Source of the DNA: Bedellia somnulentella
Lineage: Eukaryota; Arthropoda; Insecta; Lepidoptera; Bedelliidae
Reading direction: 5' to 3'
DNA length: 64,000 nt
Assembly (NCBI GenBank): GCA_963576735.1
Contig: OY755186.1
Location: forward strand, 14,123,970-14,187,969
Position numbers and translations under genes: made by a program. This document shows, one piece after another, positions 32,338-42,547 of the stretch (positions are counted from its first letter, which is position 1; each line of letters opens with the position of its first letter). The notes below the pieces were generated by a model. It was given only the letters and a program-made list of their open reading frames with translations, did not search any database and was not told where the DNA came from.

Positions 32338-32482
32338 GAAATTTTTCTTTCCTTTAATAACATCTTTTATTTATGAGTAATAATCCCCACATGAGGAATT
32401 CATGTCAAAAAACATTAAATTACGGGGATATACGGCCTGAACGATGAACAATTCAGTGTTATGACAAATAGACAAAATCGTA

Positions 32483-32845
32483 AAAGGACAACCGTGATAG
32501 CCCAGTGGGTAGAACACTCGGTTATCGTGCAAACGACTAGTGTTCAAATCCTGGGTCGGCCCTACATCAATTTGTCTTTTCTAAAGACATATGTGTGGTT
32601 AATTTATCATGGTTGTTAACGGTGAGGGAAAACTCGTGAGGAAACCCACATGGCTGAGTTGTACTTTGTCATGTGACAGTGTATTCATACAAAACGGCGA
32701 TAGGCCTGCCCCTATCACGTGAGTACACTGTCCATGCAAAACGTGGGTACTCTGAACACCAGGTGACAAAGTCACGTGATGTTTAGAAGTATTAGTACCT
32801 CTGCCAACCCCTTCGGGGATATTCGGCGTGAACGTTTATGTTATG
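32483..32845 (+). repeat. S2 SINE, full length, disrupted in its tail by Bel/Pao
   Basis: Head ACCGTGATAGCCCAGTGGGT with B box GTGTTCAAATCCTGGG, then the whole body to TTCGGCGTGAACGTTTATG. The tail continues after the Bel/Pao element at 39069-39085 (TTATGTTATGTTA). An 11-bp duplication, ACAAAATCGTA, lies at 32472-32482 and 39086-39096. It is the best S2 reference copy here. Confidence 0.85.
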
Positions 32846-33093
32846 TGTGCCGTTCCTTGGTCTTGGGTTTTGATGAAGTGAATAAAGCGCAACTTCTTGA
32901 TGAACGACTTTAATGAAAAAATAACAAAATATATGATTTTACAAAATAGATGTTGATTGCAAAGCGCGTAATCATCGAATGCCAAAAGGTGTCGCCGTCT
33001 ATGCTTCTCGCGCTCTCCTCTGATTGGTCGCTCGGCACATCTTCTCATTTGTCTCGTCTGTGATTCGCGATTATTAACTTTTGTGTCGCAACA
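32846..33093 (-). repeat. 3' LTR of Bel/Pao
   Basis: Plus-strand ends are TGTGCCGTTCCTTGG and TTGTGTCGCAACA. In element orientation it starts TGTTGCGACACAAAAG. The Gag-Pol stop codon lies inside it (33074-33076). Confidence 0.95.
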
Positions 33094-36000
33094 TACCCCC
33101 GGCCTTGGAAGGAGTGGCTTCCAATGGGAATAGTGGACAAATTTTGGAAAACGCTCGTCGTATTACTCCTTTCTGCGTGCGGATGTCCGCTACTCTGGCT
33201 ATCCCGTCTTTTCCCGGATGCACAGTGACTATTCTGCCGAGATGCCAATTCAACGGGGGAGAATTGTCTTCTTTGATGATAACAAGCATGTCGGGTTGCA
33301 GATGATAGTTGCTTTGTTTCCATTTAGGTCGACCTTGCATCTCCGAGATGTACTCCTTGCTCCATCTTGACCAAAAATTGTAGCGTATGTGTTCTATGCG
33401 CTTGTAACGTGAAAGCAAATTGATGTTGGCTGAGGCGATATTCTGCTCTGTGTATATAGGTGCAGTCAGTGGCCGACCTACCAGGAAATGGCCAGGACTC
33501 AAGGGAAGAAGGTCATTAGGATCTTGTGATAATGGTGAAAGGGGACGGGAATTAAGGATAGCTTCGATCTGTGCTAAAACGGTACTTAATTCCTCGAAGG
33601 TAAGGTGAGCATTGCCCGTCATACGAAGCAAGTGATGTTTGCACGATTTCACGCCAGCCTCCCATTCGCCTCCGAAGTGTGCTGCATATACAGGGATGAA
33701 GCTAAATTCAATTTTATTGCTATGTGCGTATTCTAAAATATCTGACGAACAATTTTTCAAAAAAGACTCGAATTCATTTCTAGCACCTACAAAATTTTTG
33801 CCATTGTCCGAATATATTTTATTAGGCTTGCCACGCCTCGAAATAAACCTTTTTAGTGAAAGAATGTAAGCTTCGGAGGACAGATCGGCAACTAATTCCA
33901 AGTGAATAGCGCGCGTTGTAAAACATATAAAGAGGCAAATATATGCCTTACTAGTTTTGGCTCCTCTTCCTTTACGATTGAGTATGAGCACCGGACCCGC
34001 ATAGTCTACACCGCAATTGTAAAATGGAAACGCAGCAGTAATCCTTTCTTCAGGCAGATTACCCATGATGATGGGCGATGCCACCTTCCCACGGTTCCTT
34101 GTACATTTAACGCATTCGCCTACGATCCTACGCGATAGCTCCCTGCCTCTTATTGGCCACCAGCGTTCGCGTAAACTATATAACATAGCTTGTGGTCCCG
34201 CATGCTCTAACAGACTATGCTCATATCGAACAAGAAGCACGGTGAAATGATCCTTATGAGATAATAAAATCGGATGCTTCTTATCATAAAGAAACCTACT
34301 GCTATTACCTAATCGCCCACCTACACATATGACGTCATTTTCATCTATAAATAAATTATATCTAGATAAAGGGTGCTTGTTTCCTAAAACACCATTGGCG
34401 CTTAATATTTTATACTGTTCAGAAAACGTATTTAATTGACTAAACCTAGCTAAAACTAATTCTGACCTTAATAGTTCACTAACAGATAGATCCCCAGTAC
34501 ATCGATTATTTTTATTGCGTACATTATGAATAAAGCGAAGTAAGTACGCGCACGCGCGTATTAAACGATTAAATTGCGAATATCGGTAAAATGGATAAAA
34601 GGATACTGTATCTAGAGAACTAATATTACATGATTGCTTATTATAAAACGTATGTGACTTCATAGGTTTTAACTCTGGTAGTTCATCTCGTGTTGTCTCC
34701 GGCGGTGCCGGGCGAGTAAATGTCGCGTCATGAAGAAACGTCGGCCCGTGCCACCATAAATCGCACGAAACCAATGAGTTAAGAGCCATACCACGCGAAA
34801 CTAGGTCAGCTGGATTATTATGTCCCGAGACGTGATACCATGGTATATCGGTAGTGAGATCATGAATATTGACCACTCGATTTTGGACAAAAGTTTGTAA
34901 CAGTTTAGGTTCAGTGTGTAACCATCCTAATACAATCGTGGAACCACACCAAAAATATACGGACTGAAAATTAAAATTAATTGAATCTTTTATCTTGCGA
35001 TACAACTTTGCACCTAGCTCAGCCGCGCACAATTCCAAACGAGGGATGCTAACAGGTTTTAAGGGTGCAACCTTGCCCTTCGCGTACAGTAGCCTTACGG
35101 ATATTACTGACTCATTGTCTACGGCACGAATATATGCGCACGCGCCGTAAGCAGTCTGTGAGGCGTCAGTAAAAATATGAAGTTCCATATTAGCCGCCGC
35201 CATCGCGCAATCGATCACGTGACGCGGCACACGTAGCTCGCTGAGAAATTTCAAATTATTTACAAAATTAGTCCAAGTCTTAAATACATCTCGTGGCACC
35301 GGATCGTCCCAACCTAAATGAGCCAACCATAATTGTTGAAGCATAATTTTTGCAATCATAATAGTGGGACTTAGTAATCCTAGAGGGTCAAATATTTGAG
35401 ACACGGACGATAATATAAAGCGCTTAGTTAACTTACTATTATTACCACTTTCACTTACTATTTGTGTGTTGAAATATAGCTCATCGCTGGAATTGTACCA
35501 ATTTAATCCTAAAGTTTTGTTTTGACTATTTTCTGATAGTGACAGTGATTTAGAAAAGTCTAATGGTACCTGCGCCATATCGCATTGAAAATTAAATGAC
35601 CACTTGGTAAGTGGAAAACACCCGCTAAGTAAAACAGAAGACACGTTTTGACATAATTGTAACAGCTGATCCTTATCATCACTACCGCTTATGTAATCGT
35701 CGACATACATATCCTCCATGATTGACCTTCTAACGTCTTTGTCGTCACACTCGGAGGCGAGTTGTTTAAGGCACCGCACACTAAGAAACGGCGCTGATGC
35801 GGTCCCGTATGTTACGGTGTTAAGTTGATATACCTCAAGGGGTTGTGACTGTTCCTCGCGCCAAACAATAAGCTGGAGCTGGCGCTGATTAGGGTTAACA
35901 AGCACCTGTCTATACATTTTGGATATATCACCACATGCTATGTACTTGTACATTCTAAAGCGTAAAAGAATTGAAATTAGGTCACCTTGTATCGGTGGCC

Positions 36001-38446
36001 CTACAATTTGAAGGTCGTTTAATGACCTACCGGACGTGGAAGCTGCGCTAGCATCAAAAACTACTCGCAACTTAGTAGTTGTGCTATGTTCTCGAAGAAC
36101 GCCATGATGTGGCATGAAATAATGTGGCGACGGATAATTATCTACTCGAGACATATGTCCTAAATCTATATATTCGCGCATAAAATCCGAATATAATTTT
36201 CTAAACGTTTTATCGCTATATAAACGTTTTTCTAATGCGTAAAATCGACGTTCGGCCTGGTCTCGCGTGTCTCCTAAAGCTCCTGCTGGCAATTTCAAGG
36301 GAATCGTAACAACAAAACGTCCATCACTATTGCGTTTCGTTTGTTCTAAGAAAAGTCTTTCGCATTCCCTCTCAGCCTCTGTGCGAATATCAGGTAGCTT
36401 AATAGGCTCCTCCAGTTCCCAAAATCGTCGTAATTGTGAATCAACGGACTGGGCAAAATTACATTGGATAACGCTATCCCTATGCGCTTTCTTATAGATA
36501 GAACCTGAGATTATCCAACCTAACCTTGTGTCCTGTAAGAAAGGTCCGGCTTGCGTGCGTATCCTACCTTCCTTCAGCAGATCCCAAAATACATCGGCAC
36601 CTAATAAAATGTCAACGCGATTGGGTTCGAAGAACGAAGGATCTGCTAATAAACATTCACTTGGAATGTCAAACTGATGGCGAGTTAAGGGTACAGTTGG
36701 CAGAGATGAGGTTATGTTCGGCAATACTATACAATTTAATGTTTTACTGTAAGTATCGTAACGCGACCGAATTACGACATCACAATTAAGCGTTGTTTGA
36801 GTGACAATACCCCCTACTCCCTGAATTGCATGAGTGGACTGTATATATGGTAGATGTAATAATTCGCATAATTGTTTGCTAATCAAGCATCGTTGACTTC
36901 CACTGTCAAGCAGTGCGCGAGCTACGTGATATGTGTTGTCTCGATCAGCTATTTCAACGAGCGCTGTTGATAATAAAATAGTATGAGGTTGTGCATAGTT
37001 ATGTGTATGGTCATTTACATTGTTAACTACGAGCGCTTCAGAATCAGAGAGCGTAGTGTCCGCGCATGACTCATGCACACCTGCGTTTTGTTGATCTACT
37101 AATGAGAGAGATAACGTCGGACCGGTTGCGGCAGTGGCATCGTCTTTTTTATGCAACAAGGAATTATGTTTACTATTACAATATCTGCAAGGTCCAAATC
37201 GACAGTCTTCTATTGAATGACCTGTTCGTAAACAATTGTCACAGAGTTTGTTATCGCGCACTATTTTATATTTCTCATCTAAAGGCAAATCAAGAAACTT
37301 TTGGCACGAATAAAGTGGATGATTAATTTTACAAACATAACACTGCTTAAATGAGGCTATACGGCGCGTCTTACTGCTCACCGATACATTGCAATGTACC
37401 TTGCTGTTAATAGGCGAAAAGCTAGGTTTAGTGGTCGTACTAGCCGCTTTACTATGGGAAAGTGATAACGTATCCAACATATCAGCGCGCGATTTCAAAA
37501 AGGATAATAAATCATCTACTTTTACTTTATATTGGGGATCTTTCTGTTTATATATTATAGTTTTGTATTGTTCCCACTCTCGCTCCGTAGTATCGTCGAG
37601 TTTAGAAACAATTAAATAAATAATTAAAGTATCCCAGTGTTCTGTAGGCTCACCCAATGACTTTAGCGCTCGGATGTTTTTTAATATTGTGTCAATTAAC
37701 CTATTCAGTAAAGCGGACGACTCTTTTGTTAATTTAGGTACTGTAAATAATGCTTTAATGTGATTATGTATTAACAAATTATTGTTGTTGTAGCGATTCT
37801 GAAGCAGTTCTACCGCAATTATGTAATTATTAGAAGAAAATTCCAACTGATCTATTACTAATGCTGCACTGCCTTTTAAGGATGATTTTAAATAGTGGTA
37901 TTTTTGAATATTGGACAGTTGACTATTATTATGAATTAATGAAAGGAAGGTGTCTCTAAATTCGAGCCAGTGTTCACACGAACCATCAGTGGAAGGAAGC
38001 GTTATGGCAGGGAGTTTTATGAATTCTAACTTTGAATTGTTACCGGTACAGACTTCCGCGCTACTACTAAGGCTACCTAAAATACATTCGGCGTTAGCAA
38101 TGGCACTATAAAAAACATTTTCGAACTGTTCGCGTTGTTCCAACTGTTCTTCAATGTCTTTGTCCGACACTAACATATCAATTTGTTTTTGAATAATATC
38201 GAATTCCTCATATAAACTACGAGCTGTTTGAATACGTAGTTTTAAGTCGGAATGTTCTATTTGCGATAACTGCTTACTTCTCTCAAACGTATTTAAAATG
38301 GAAGAAAATCTGCTTAATCTACCTTTGACTATTCCCCGCTTTCTAACTAAATCTCGATACAAATTTGTACTATCGTTGCCCTCAAATTTAGACGGAGACT
38401 TAGACCTATCCCTTTTACCTTCATCACTGTCGGCCATTAAAGGCAT
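33074..38446 (-). CDS. gag-pol: Bel/Pao Gag-Pol polyprotein
   Basis: 1790 residues, starting ATG at 38446 after a leader of about 375 nt. N-terminal Gag with the DUF1759-type region (about 140-300) and Cys/His knuckles (CYVCKINHPLYSC 369-381, CDNCLRTGHSIEDC 402-415). Aspartic protease ALLDSGS near 514. RT with GDISKMY near 839 and YVDD at 914-917. RNase H with FTDAS near 1093. Integrase with a zinc region ending CVKC (1445), catalytic Asp in GVDYAGP and SDNG (near 1480, 1547) and Glu in GGEWEAG (near 1597), then a DUF5641-like C terminus. In RNase H the block normally DST reads WCGSTIVL: the conserved Asp is Gly (codon GGT). This probably disables RNase H, while all other domains look intact. 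Confidence 0.95.
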   Translation of the reverse strand: MPLMADSDEGKRDRSKSPSKFEGNDSTNLYRDLVRKRGIVKGRLSRFSSILNTFERSKQLSQIEHSDLKLRIQTARSLYEEFDIIQKQIDMLVSDKDIEEQLEQREQFENVFYSAIANAECILGSLSSSAEVCTGNNSKLEFIKLPAITLPSTDGSCEHWLEFRDTFLSLIHNNSQLSNIQKYHYLKSSLKGSAALVIDQLEFSSNNYIIAVELLQNRYNNNNLLIHNHIKALFTVPKLTKESSALLNRLIDTILKNIRALKSLGEPTEHWDTLIIYLIVSKLDDTTEREWEQYKTIIYKQKDPQYKVKVDDLLSFLKSRADMLDTLSLSHSKAASTTTKPSFSPINSKVHCNVSVSSKTRRIASFKQCYVCKINHPLYSCQKFLDLPLDEKYKIVRDNKLCDNCLRTGHSIEDCRFGPCRYCNSKHNSLLHKKDDATAATGPTLSLSLVDQQNAGVHESCADTTLSDSEALVVNNVNDHTHNYAQPHTILLSTALVEIADRDNTYHVARALLDSGSQRCLISKQLCELLHLPYIQSTHAIQGVGGIVTQTTLNCDVVIRSRYDTYSKTLNCIVLPNITSSLPTVPLTRHQFDIPSECLLADPSFFEPNRVDILLGADVFWDLLKEGRIRTQAGPFLQDTRLGWIISGSIYKKAHRDSVIQCNFAQSVDSQLRRFWELEEPIKLPDIRTEAERECERLFLEQTKRNSDGRFVVTIPLKLPAGALGDTRDQAERRFYALEKRLYSDKTFRKLYSDFMREYIDLGHMSRVDNYPSPHYFMPHHGVLREHSTTTKLRVVFDASAASTSGRSLNDLQIVGPPIQGDLISILLRFRMYKYIACGDISKMYRQVLVNPNQRQLQLIVWREEQSQPLEVYQLNTVTYGTASAPFLSVRCLKQLASECDDKDVRRSIMEDMYVDDYISGSDDKDQLLQLCQNVSSVLLSGCFPLTKWSFNFQCDMAQVPLDFSKSLSLSENSQNKTLGLNWYNSSDELYFNTQIVSESGNNSKLTKRFILSSVSQIFDPLGLLSPTIMIAKIMLQQLWLAHLGWDDPVPRDVFKTWTNFVNNLKFLSELRVPRHVIDCAMAAANMELHIFTDASQTAYGACAYIRAVDNESVISVRLLYAKGKVAPLKPVSIPRLELCAAELGAKLYRKIKDSINFNFQSVYFWCGSTIVLGWLHTEPKLLQTFVQNRVVNIHDLTTDIPWYHVSGHNNPADLVSRGMALNSLVSCDLWWHGPTFLHDATFTRPAPPETTRDELPELKPMKSHTFYNKQSCNISSLDTVSFYPFYRYSQFNRLIRACAYLLRFIHNVRNKNNRCTGDLSVSELLRSELVLARFSQLNTFSEQYKILSANGVLGNKHPLSRYNLFIDENDVICVGGRLGNSSRFLYDKKHPILLSHKDHFTVLLVRYEHSLLEHAGPQAMLYSLRERWWPIRGRELSRRIVGECVKCTRNRGKVASPIIMGNLPEERITAAFPFYNCGVDYAGPVLILNRKGRGAKTSKAYICLFICFTTRAIHLELVADLSSEAYILSLKRFISRRGKPNKIYSDNGKNFVGARNEFESFLKNCSSDILEYAHSNKIEFSFIPVYAAHFGGEWEAGVKSCKHHLLRMTGNAHLTFEELSTVLAQIEAILNSRPLSPLSQDPNDLLPLSPGHFLVGRPLTAPIYTEQNIASANINLLSRYKRIEHIRYNFWSRWSKEYISEMQGRPKWKQSNYHLQPDMLVIIKEDNSPPLNWHLGRIVTVHPGKDGIARVADIRTQKGVIRRAFSKICPLFPLEATPSKAGGMLRHKS

Positions 38447-38820
38447 TTTGATATAATGGGTAAAAAACGTCTACTTACAGTTTTGAAGCCAAAGGATAAT
38501 GACAGGAAAAATAAGCACAGGAATGGTAGGCCGATATGAAAGCACAACACAGATCAATCCAGCAATGAATCAGGTGCAATGATGCGACGAATCCCGAAAG
38601 TTCTGGAATGTTCTGATGGCGTCTTAGTCTTTCAGTAGGCCAAACTATTTCCTCTTCTTTAGCCAGTCCTGACAGTGATAGTCTTTTGAAGTCGATCCTT
38701 GTGCGTTTACCCAAGATTATTGGCGTGTTGAACAGCATAAGCGCCTATGGTTGCGTGTTATCCCATGTAGGCGCCACGTGTATAGGATGGCTGGTTAGTG
38801 TCCGGCGAAGAAGGACCATA
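38447..38820 (-). other. Bel/Pao leader and primer-binding site
   Basis: Directly inside the 5' LTR the reverse strand reads TATGGTCCTTCTTCGCCGG. TGG plus the following bases can pair with a tRNA 3' end, and the tRNA species is not identified. About 20-30 nt before the ATG the leader has AACTGTAAGTAG, a good match to a splice donor. No use for it can be shown. Confidence 0.6.
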
Positions 38821-39068
38821 TGTGCCGTTCCTTGGTCTTGGGTTTTGATGAAGTGAATAAAGCGCAACTTCTTGATGAACGACTTTAATGAAAAAATAAC
38901 AAAATATATGATTTTACAAAATAGATGTTGATTGCAAAGCGCGTAATCATCGAATGCCAAAAGGTGTCGCCGTCTATGCTTCTCGCGCTCTCCTCTGATT
39001 GGTCGCTCGGCACATCTTCTCATTTGTCTCGTCTGTGATTCGCGATTATTAACTTTTGTGTCGCAACA
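38821..39068 (-). repeat. 5' LTR of Bel/Pao
   Basis: Identical by eye to 32846-33093. Confidence 0.95.
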
Positions 39069-39222
39069 TTATGTTATGTTATGTTACAAAATCGTATTTC
39101 ACATTTATTTTAGAAACGGAAACAGAAGCAAAATTTTAAGGTATAATAAAGAACAGAAGAGCTTCAAAAAATTTAGAAGCTACTGCCTGAACCCTAGACT
39201 GTGAAAACCTTAAAATATGATA

Positions 39223-40059
39223 GAGGGCAATTCTCACACGGTAGATATTATATCACTTTCGATATTTATCACTTTTGTGATATTTTGAGATCGATATTTG
39301 ACTTGAGCTATTCTTACTCCATCCGACCGATATTTTTCTATTGAAAACCAGCCGATATGATGATATATATCAAAGGATGATATCGTGTGGTTACGATCAG
39401 ACGATATGATGATATTTGAAGATGTCGTGCGAACGGTAGCCATTTTGTTTACAAATTTTGTTTGTATACTTTTAGATAGAAAACTAAAATGTAGGTAAAT
39501 ATATTAAATGGATCATAGATCAAATAGTCTTAGAAGTTGTAAATAATATCTACTTGGATCAACGTTAATTATATTATTAAAATATAAAAATATATTATTT
39601 TTCCATAATAAAATTTCAAAAACTAAATTCGGTTGTCGGATGGTCCATTTGGGAATTCAGACTTTGCTAGTTACCGGCAAAGTACACTTAAAGGAAAATT
39701 TAAACAAACCAAAACATATGTAAATATTGACGAATTCAATATTCAATTTTTTAAGGTGGCTTCAATCGTGTTTGCCACAATTATTTCGCCAATGTCGAGT
39801 AAAAATATTGACAGATATGAAGACCTTTTCATATCTAAGATGACAGTTAAACTGACCTTTCGTTCAATTCATTCGCTTGGATCATTGATTTCGGTCTTCG
39901 TTCTTTAATGTCTAAGGAAAAATTACTACCGTGTGCGAGAATACAGTTTCAATCTATCAATAGAAATATATTTCACTTTGTGATATTTTTCACATGACAT
40001 TGAACACTTGATATAATTTCTATGATAGTAATGATATCGAACTTGCGAGAATTGCCCTC
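39223..40059. mobile_element. Non-autonomous TIR element, AT-rich, 837 bp
   Basis: 13-bp perfect inverted ends GAGGGCAATTCTC (39223-39235) and GAGAATTGCCCTC (40047-40059). The subterminal regions are rich in GATATT/GATATC motifs. The short frames inside (reverse 39234-39443, forward 39633-39908) have no recognisable transposase. No convincing target-site duplication was found, so the superfamily is open. Confidence 0.6.
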
Positions 40060-40127
40060 CAGTCATGTTATAGTTTAAGCAAGAAAGTATTTTAGATATC
40101 AGTTTTTCCGAATATATTTTTAGTTAG

Positions 40128-40200
40128 CTAATACCTAGTCATACGTCATTGATTCTCTGCTGAGGTGGTCGAAGACAATTTAGCACCATTTTGTTCGATC
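40128..40200 (+). repeat. Dispersed repeat shared with 31148-31215
   Basis: ATACCTAGTCATACGTCATT, CTCTGCTGAG and CACCATTTTGTT match the earlier copy. Function and class unknown. Confidence 0.5.
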
Positions 40201-40213
40201 CTAACAATTTTAT

Positions 40214-40459
40214 ACATACATACATATACTCACGGCTATAAATCCCTAGAAGGGGTAGCCAGAGCTAAGGAACTAGAAATTCCTCAGCCACTTTTGAAAA
40301 GTTGAGTGGAGGAAAGATGGCAAAATAAAGGTTGTTGGTTATGGGTCTCCAACCGCAGTGCCCAAAAATCCCTTAAAAGCCCCAATACCGTTAGTCGCCT
40401 CTTACGTACACCCACCGGCAGAAATGGGGTAGTGTTATTCTAAGCCGACACTACACAGC
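40214..40459 (-). repeat. S1 SINE, full length, reverse
   Basis: From (CATA)n to GCCGACACTACACAGC with all internal blocks. Confidence 0.85.
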
Positions 40460-40698
40460 ACAGCTATCAATTTTATACAAACATTATAATCGGACACCCT
40501 AGGATGTACCAAAGCTTCTCTGAAATCCCTATAGGTTCCAATAGTATCAACCAGTACATTAATAAAAATACTACCCAAAATAAACTTGAATGTCACCACA
40601 AGTTAGTATCCTATAAAACAAGTCTTACTTCGTTTGGGCCTAGCACTTACATTTGCGCAAACCAAGTGTGTAATATGTCCGTATATTTATTATTATAT

Positions 40699-40943
40699 CG
40701 CTCTGTAGTGCCGGCTTAGAATAGCACTACCCCATTTCTTCTGGTGGGTGTACGTAAGAGGCGACTAACGGTATTGGGGCTTTTAAGGGATTTTTGGGCG
40801 ATGCGGTTGGAGACCCATCACCAAAAACCTTTATTTCACCATATTTTCCCCACGCAACTTCCAAAAGTGGCTAAGGAATTTCTGATTCCCTAGCTTATGC
40901 TACCCCTTCATGGGATTTACAGCCGTGAGCATATGTATGTATG
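40699..40943 (+). repeat. S1 SINE, full length with 11-bp duplication
   Basis: TATTATTATAT at 40688-40698 and 40944-40954 frames the copy, from GCTCTGTAGTGCCGGCTTAG to CCGTGAGCATATGTATGTA. 40955-41295 shows no recognised feature. Confidence 0.9.
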
Positions 40944-41295
40944 TATTATTATATTCAAGGTAGCCTGCCAAAATCACACGACGAAGGAATATCGAACCAA
41001 ATATCCGTAAGTAGAATTCTAGGAATCCTGTAAGCTGACAGATTTAGCATACAGTATTCCATTAAGAAAGCTGGAAGCCATTAGGAAGTTTGTAAATTTC
41101 CTAATATACGCATATTAAATTCGAAAACCTGTCAGAAATAATATTTTCTTACAAATTTTCCGCGACGACCCATTTATCTAATAAGGTTTCTTAATACTAG
41201 GATAGGAATTATGTACATTTAAATGCTGTTTGACAAATATACTTTAGTTTGACGGATTCTTAGAATATTTGTAAGTTTTCGGTTATATAGCCACC

Positions 41296-41530
41296 TCTAT
41301 ACATACATACATATACTCACGGCTATAAATCCCTAAAAGGGGTAGCCAGAGATTCAGAATTCTCCAGCCAATTTTGGAAGTCGAATGAGGAAAAGATAGA
41401 AGTAAAATAAAGGTTCTCGGTGACGGATCTCCAACCGCATCGCCTAAAATAACACTTAAAAGCCGCCCTTGCGATCACCATCGGGCAGAAATGTGGTAGT
41501 ACTATTCAAGCCAACACAACACCCCACTAT
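41296..41530 (-). repeat. S1 SINE, reverse, diverged
   Basis: ATATACTCACGGCTATAAAT, CCAGCCAATTTTGGAAGTC, GATCTCCAACCGCATCGCC and CAAGCCAACACAACACC. 41531-41792 shows nothing recognisable. Confidence 0.7.
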
Positions 41531-41792
41531 CCAAATCGCAGAAATCCAATCCAAATCGTAGAAATGACGATGATATTTGAAGCCCTCACTTGTCATATCA
41601 AATCTGATTCCAGTGTAAATTATTCATGGTCAGCGAATTATGGTGAGTGAGTGTAGTATCTGCATTATCATGCAAATGTCCTAAGTTACTCACTCCATAA
41701 ATTCCCCTTGGAATGCAATAGTAATTAATTAATTGAGTGTGCATGTTTATAATTAACACCTACTCCAGCGAACCACTTAGAGATTTATCAAA

Positions 41793-42122
41793 TTAACACT
41801 TGATAATATAGTAGTATGAGTTTTCATTGGGGTAAGCAGAGACTATCGATCGCCTTTTTATACGATCCTGGCAAACCTCTCTAGCTTCATTAACATCCAT
41901 CAATCTTTTCATACAAGTTCTTTTATTCCCCATACTACGGACACCTCCTTTTTTGAGCACACTCTCTATTTGATCCAAATTTGTCCTCCGAGATCGTCGT
42001 CTACTAACATTACCATTAGCTCTATAAATCTCTTTAACCAATTTACTACCATCCATCCTCTCTTTGTGTCCAAACCATCTTACCATTCCTTTTTCTATCT
42101 TTTTTACAATATAAAGGTACAA
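41793..42122 (-). mobile_element. RTE-like LINE 3' end with open C-terminal frame
   Basis: The reverse frame of 109 codons reads KGMVRWFGHKERMDGS, SRRRSRRTNLDQIESVLKKG and [17 protein letters not shown], the same domain as at 622-897 with several substitutions. The RT domain is missing, so this is another 5'-truncated copy. Confidence 0.75.
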
Positions 42123-42323
42123 AATTTTAAAACGGTTTTATGGTTCCTTTAGGAATGTAAGCTAAATAAAGAGAGGCTTAGAAAACATTTCCTTTTACAA
42201 AGTGCACACATGAAAACATAGTTCAGCTATTTACAAAAATCTTGTAAAAGGGTGTGTCAAAGGTTAGACTATTGAAAGCAGTAATTAAGAACTTGTTTGC
42301 TAAGCTAGTTTAAAATCTCTTTT

Positions 42324-42547
42324 GCCGTGTAGTGCCAGCTAAGCTGTAGGGTTTCGTAAAAGGCGACTAAGAGTGTAAGGGCTTTTTAAGTGGTTTTTGG
42401 GCGATACGGTTTGAGACCCATCACCAACGATACTTTATTTTTACCATCTTCTCCCCTATTAACTTCTAAATGTGGCTGGGGAGTTCTTAGCTCTGAAGCT
42501 CTGATTTGTGGCCGTGAGTATATGTACCTATATGTATGTATGTATGT
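42324..42547 (+). repeat. S1 SINE, with short internal deletions
   Basis: GCCGTGTAGTGCCAGCTAAG, TTTTTGGGCGATACGG, ACCCATCACCAACGATAC and GGCCGTGAGTATATGTA. Confidence 0.65.

Larger units (their letters stand above)
31924..32422 (-). mobile_element. tRNA-HP element with two opposed tRNA-like sequences
   Basis: A perfect 12-bp duplication, CGGGGATATACG, lies at 31912-31923 and 32423-32434. Read on the reverse strand, the element opens with the arm TTTGACATGAATTCCTCATG, then an antisense tRNA-like segment (32265-32337), then the complementary arm. The body (AGTGTTTGCG, TAGACAAGTGGCCGTCC type) and a sense tRNA-like segment (31962-32034) follow, ending CTTTAATAACATCTTTTATT. So it is a fold-back with a tRNA-like loop joined to a second tRNA-like unit. 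It is the most complete copy in the window. Confidence 0.85.
31530..32471 (+). repeat. S2-type SINE with two tRNA-like heads, interrupted
   Basis: 31530-31620 has an A-box-like CGATAGCTTAATGGATAAG. 31665-31730 is a second tRNA-like head, TGGCTCAGTTGGTAGCAC with GGGTTCTAATCCCGGG. The S2 body follows (CATGGCTGAGTTGTACTTAG, ATAGACCTGCCCCC). tRNA-HP is inserted at 31924-32422 and the 3' end resumes with GGCCTGAACG. A 26-bp duplication flanks the original insertion (31504-31529 and 39091-39116). Confidence 0.75.
32846..39068 (-). mobile_element. Bel/Pao LTR retrotransposon, nearly intact
   Basis: 6.2 kb on the reverse strand. Two 248-bp LTRs (32846-33093 and 38821-39068) are identical by eye. TTATG target-site duplications lie at 32841-32845 and 39069-39073, within the TTATG tail of an S2 SINE. 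One uninterrupted Gag-Pol frame fills the interior. Identical LTRs and an open frame mark a very recent insertion. The single odd residue is in RNase H (see the CDS). Confidence 0.95.

Noticed and set aside
33081..37619. Forward-strand ORFs across 33-37.6 kb
   Set aside because: Antisense shadows of the Bel/Pao Gag-Pol frame.
38475..38738. Reverse 87-codon ORF upstream of Bel/Pao Gag-Pol
   Set aside because: It lies in the retrotransposon leader, lacks a domain and is not in a position known for a separate gene in this family.
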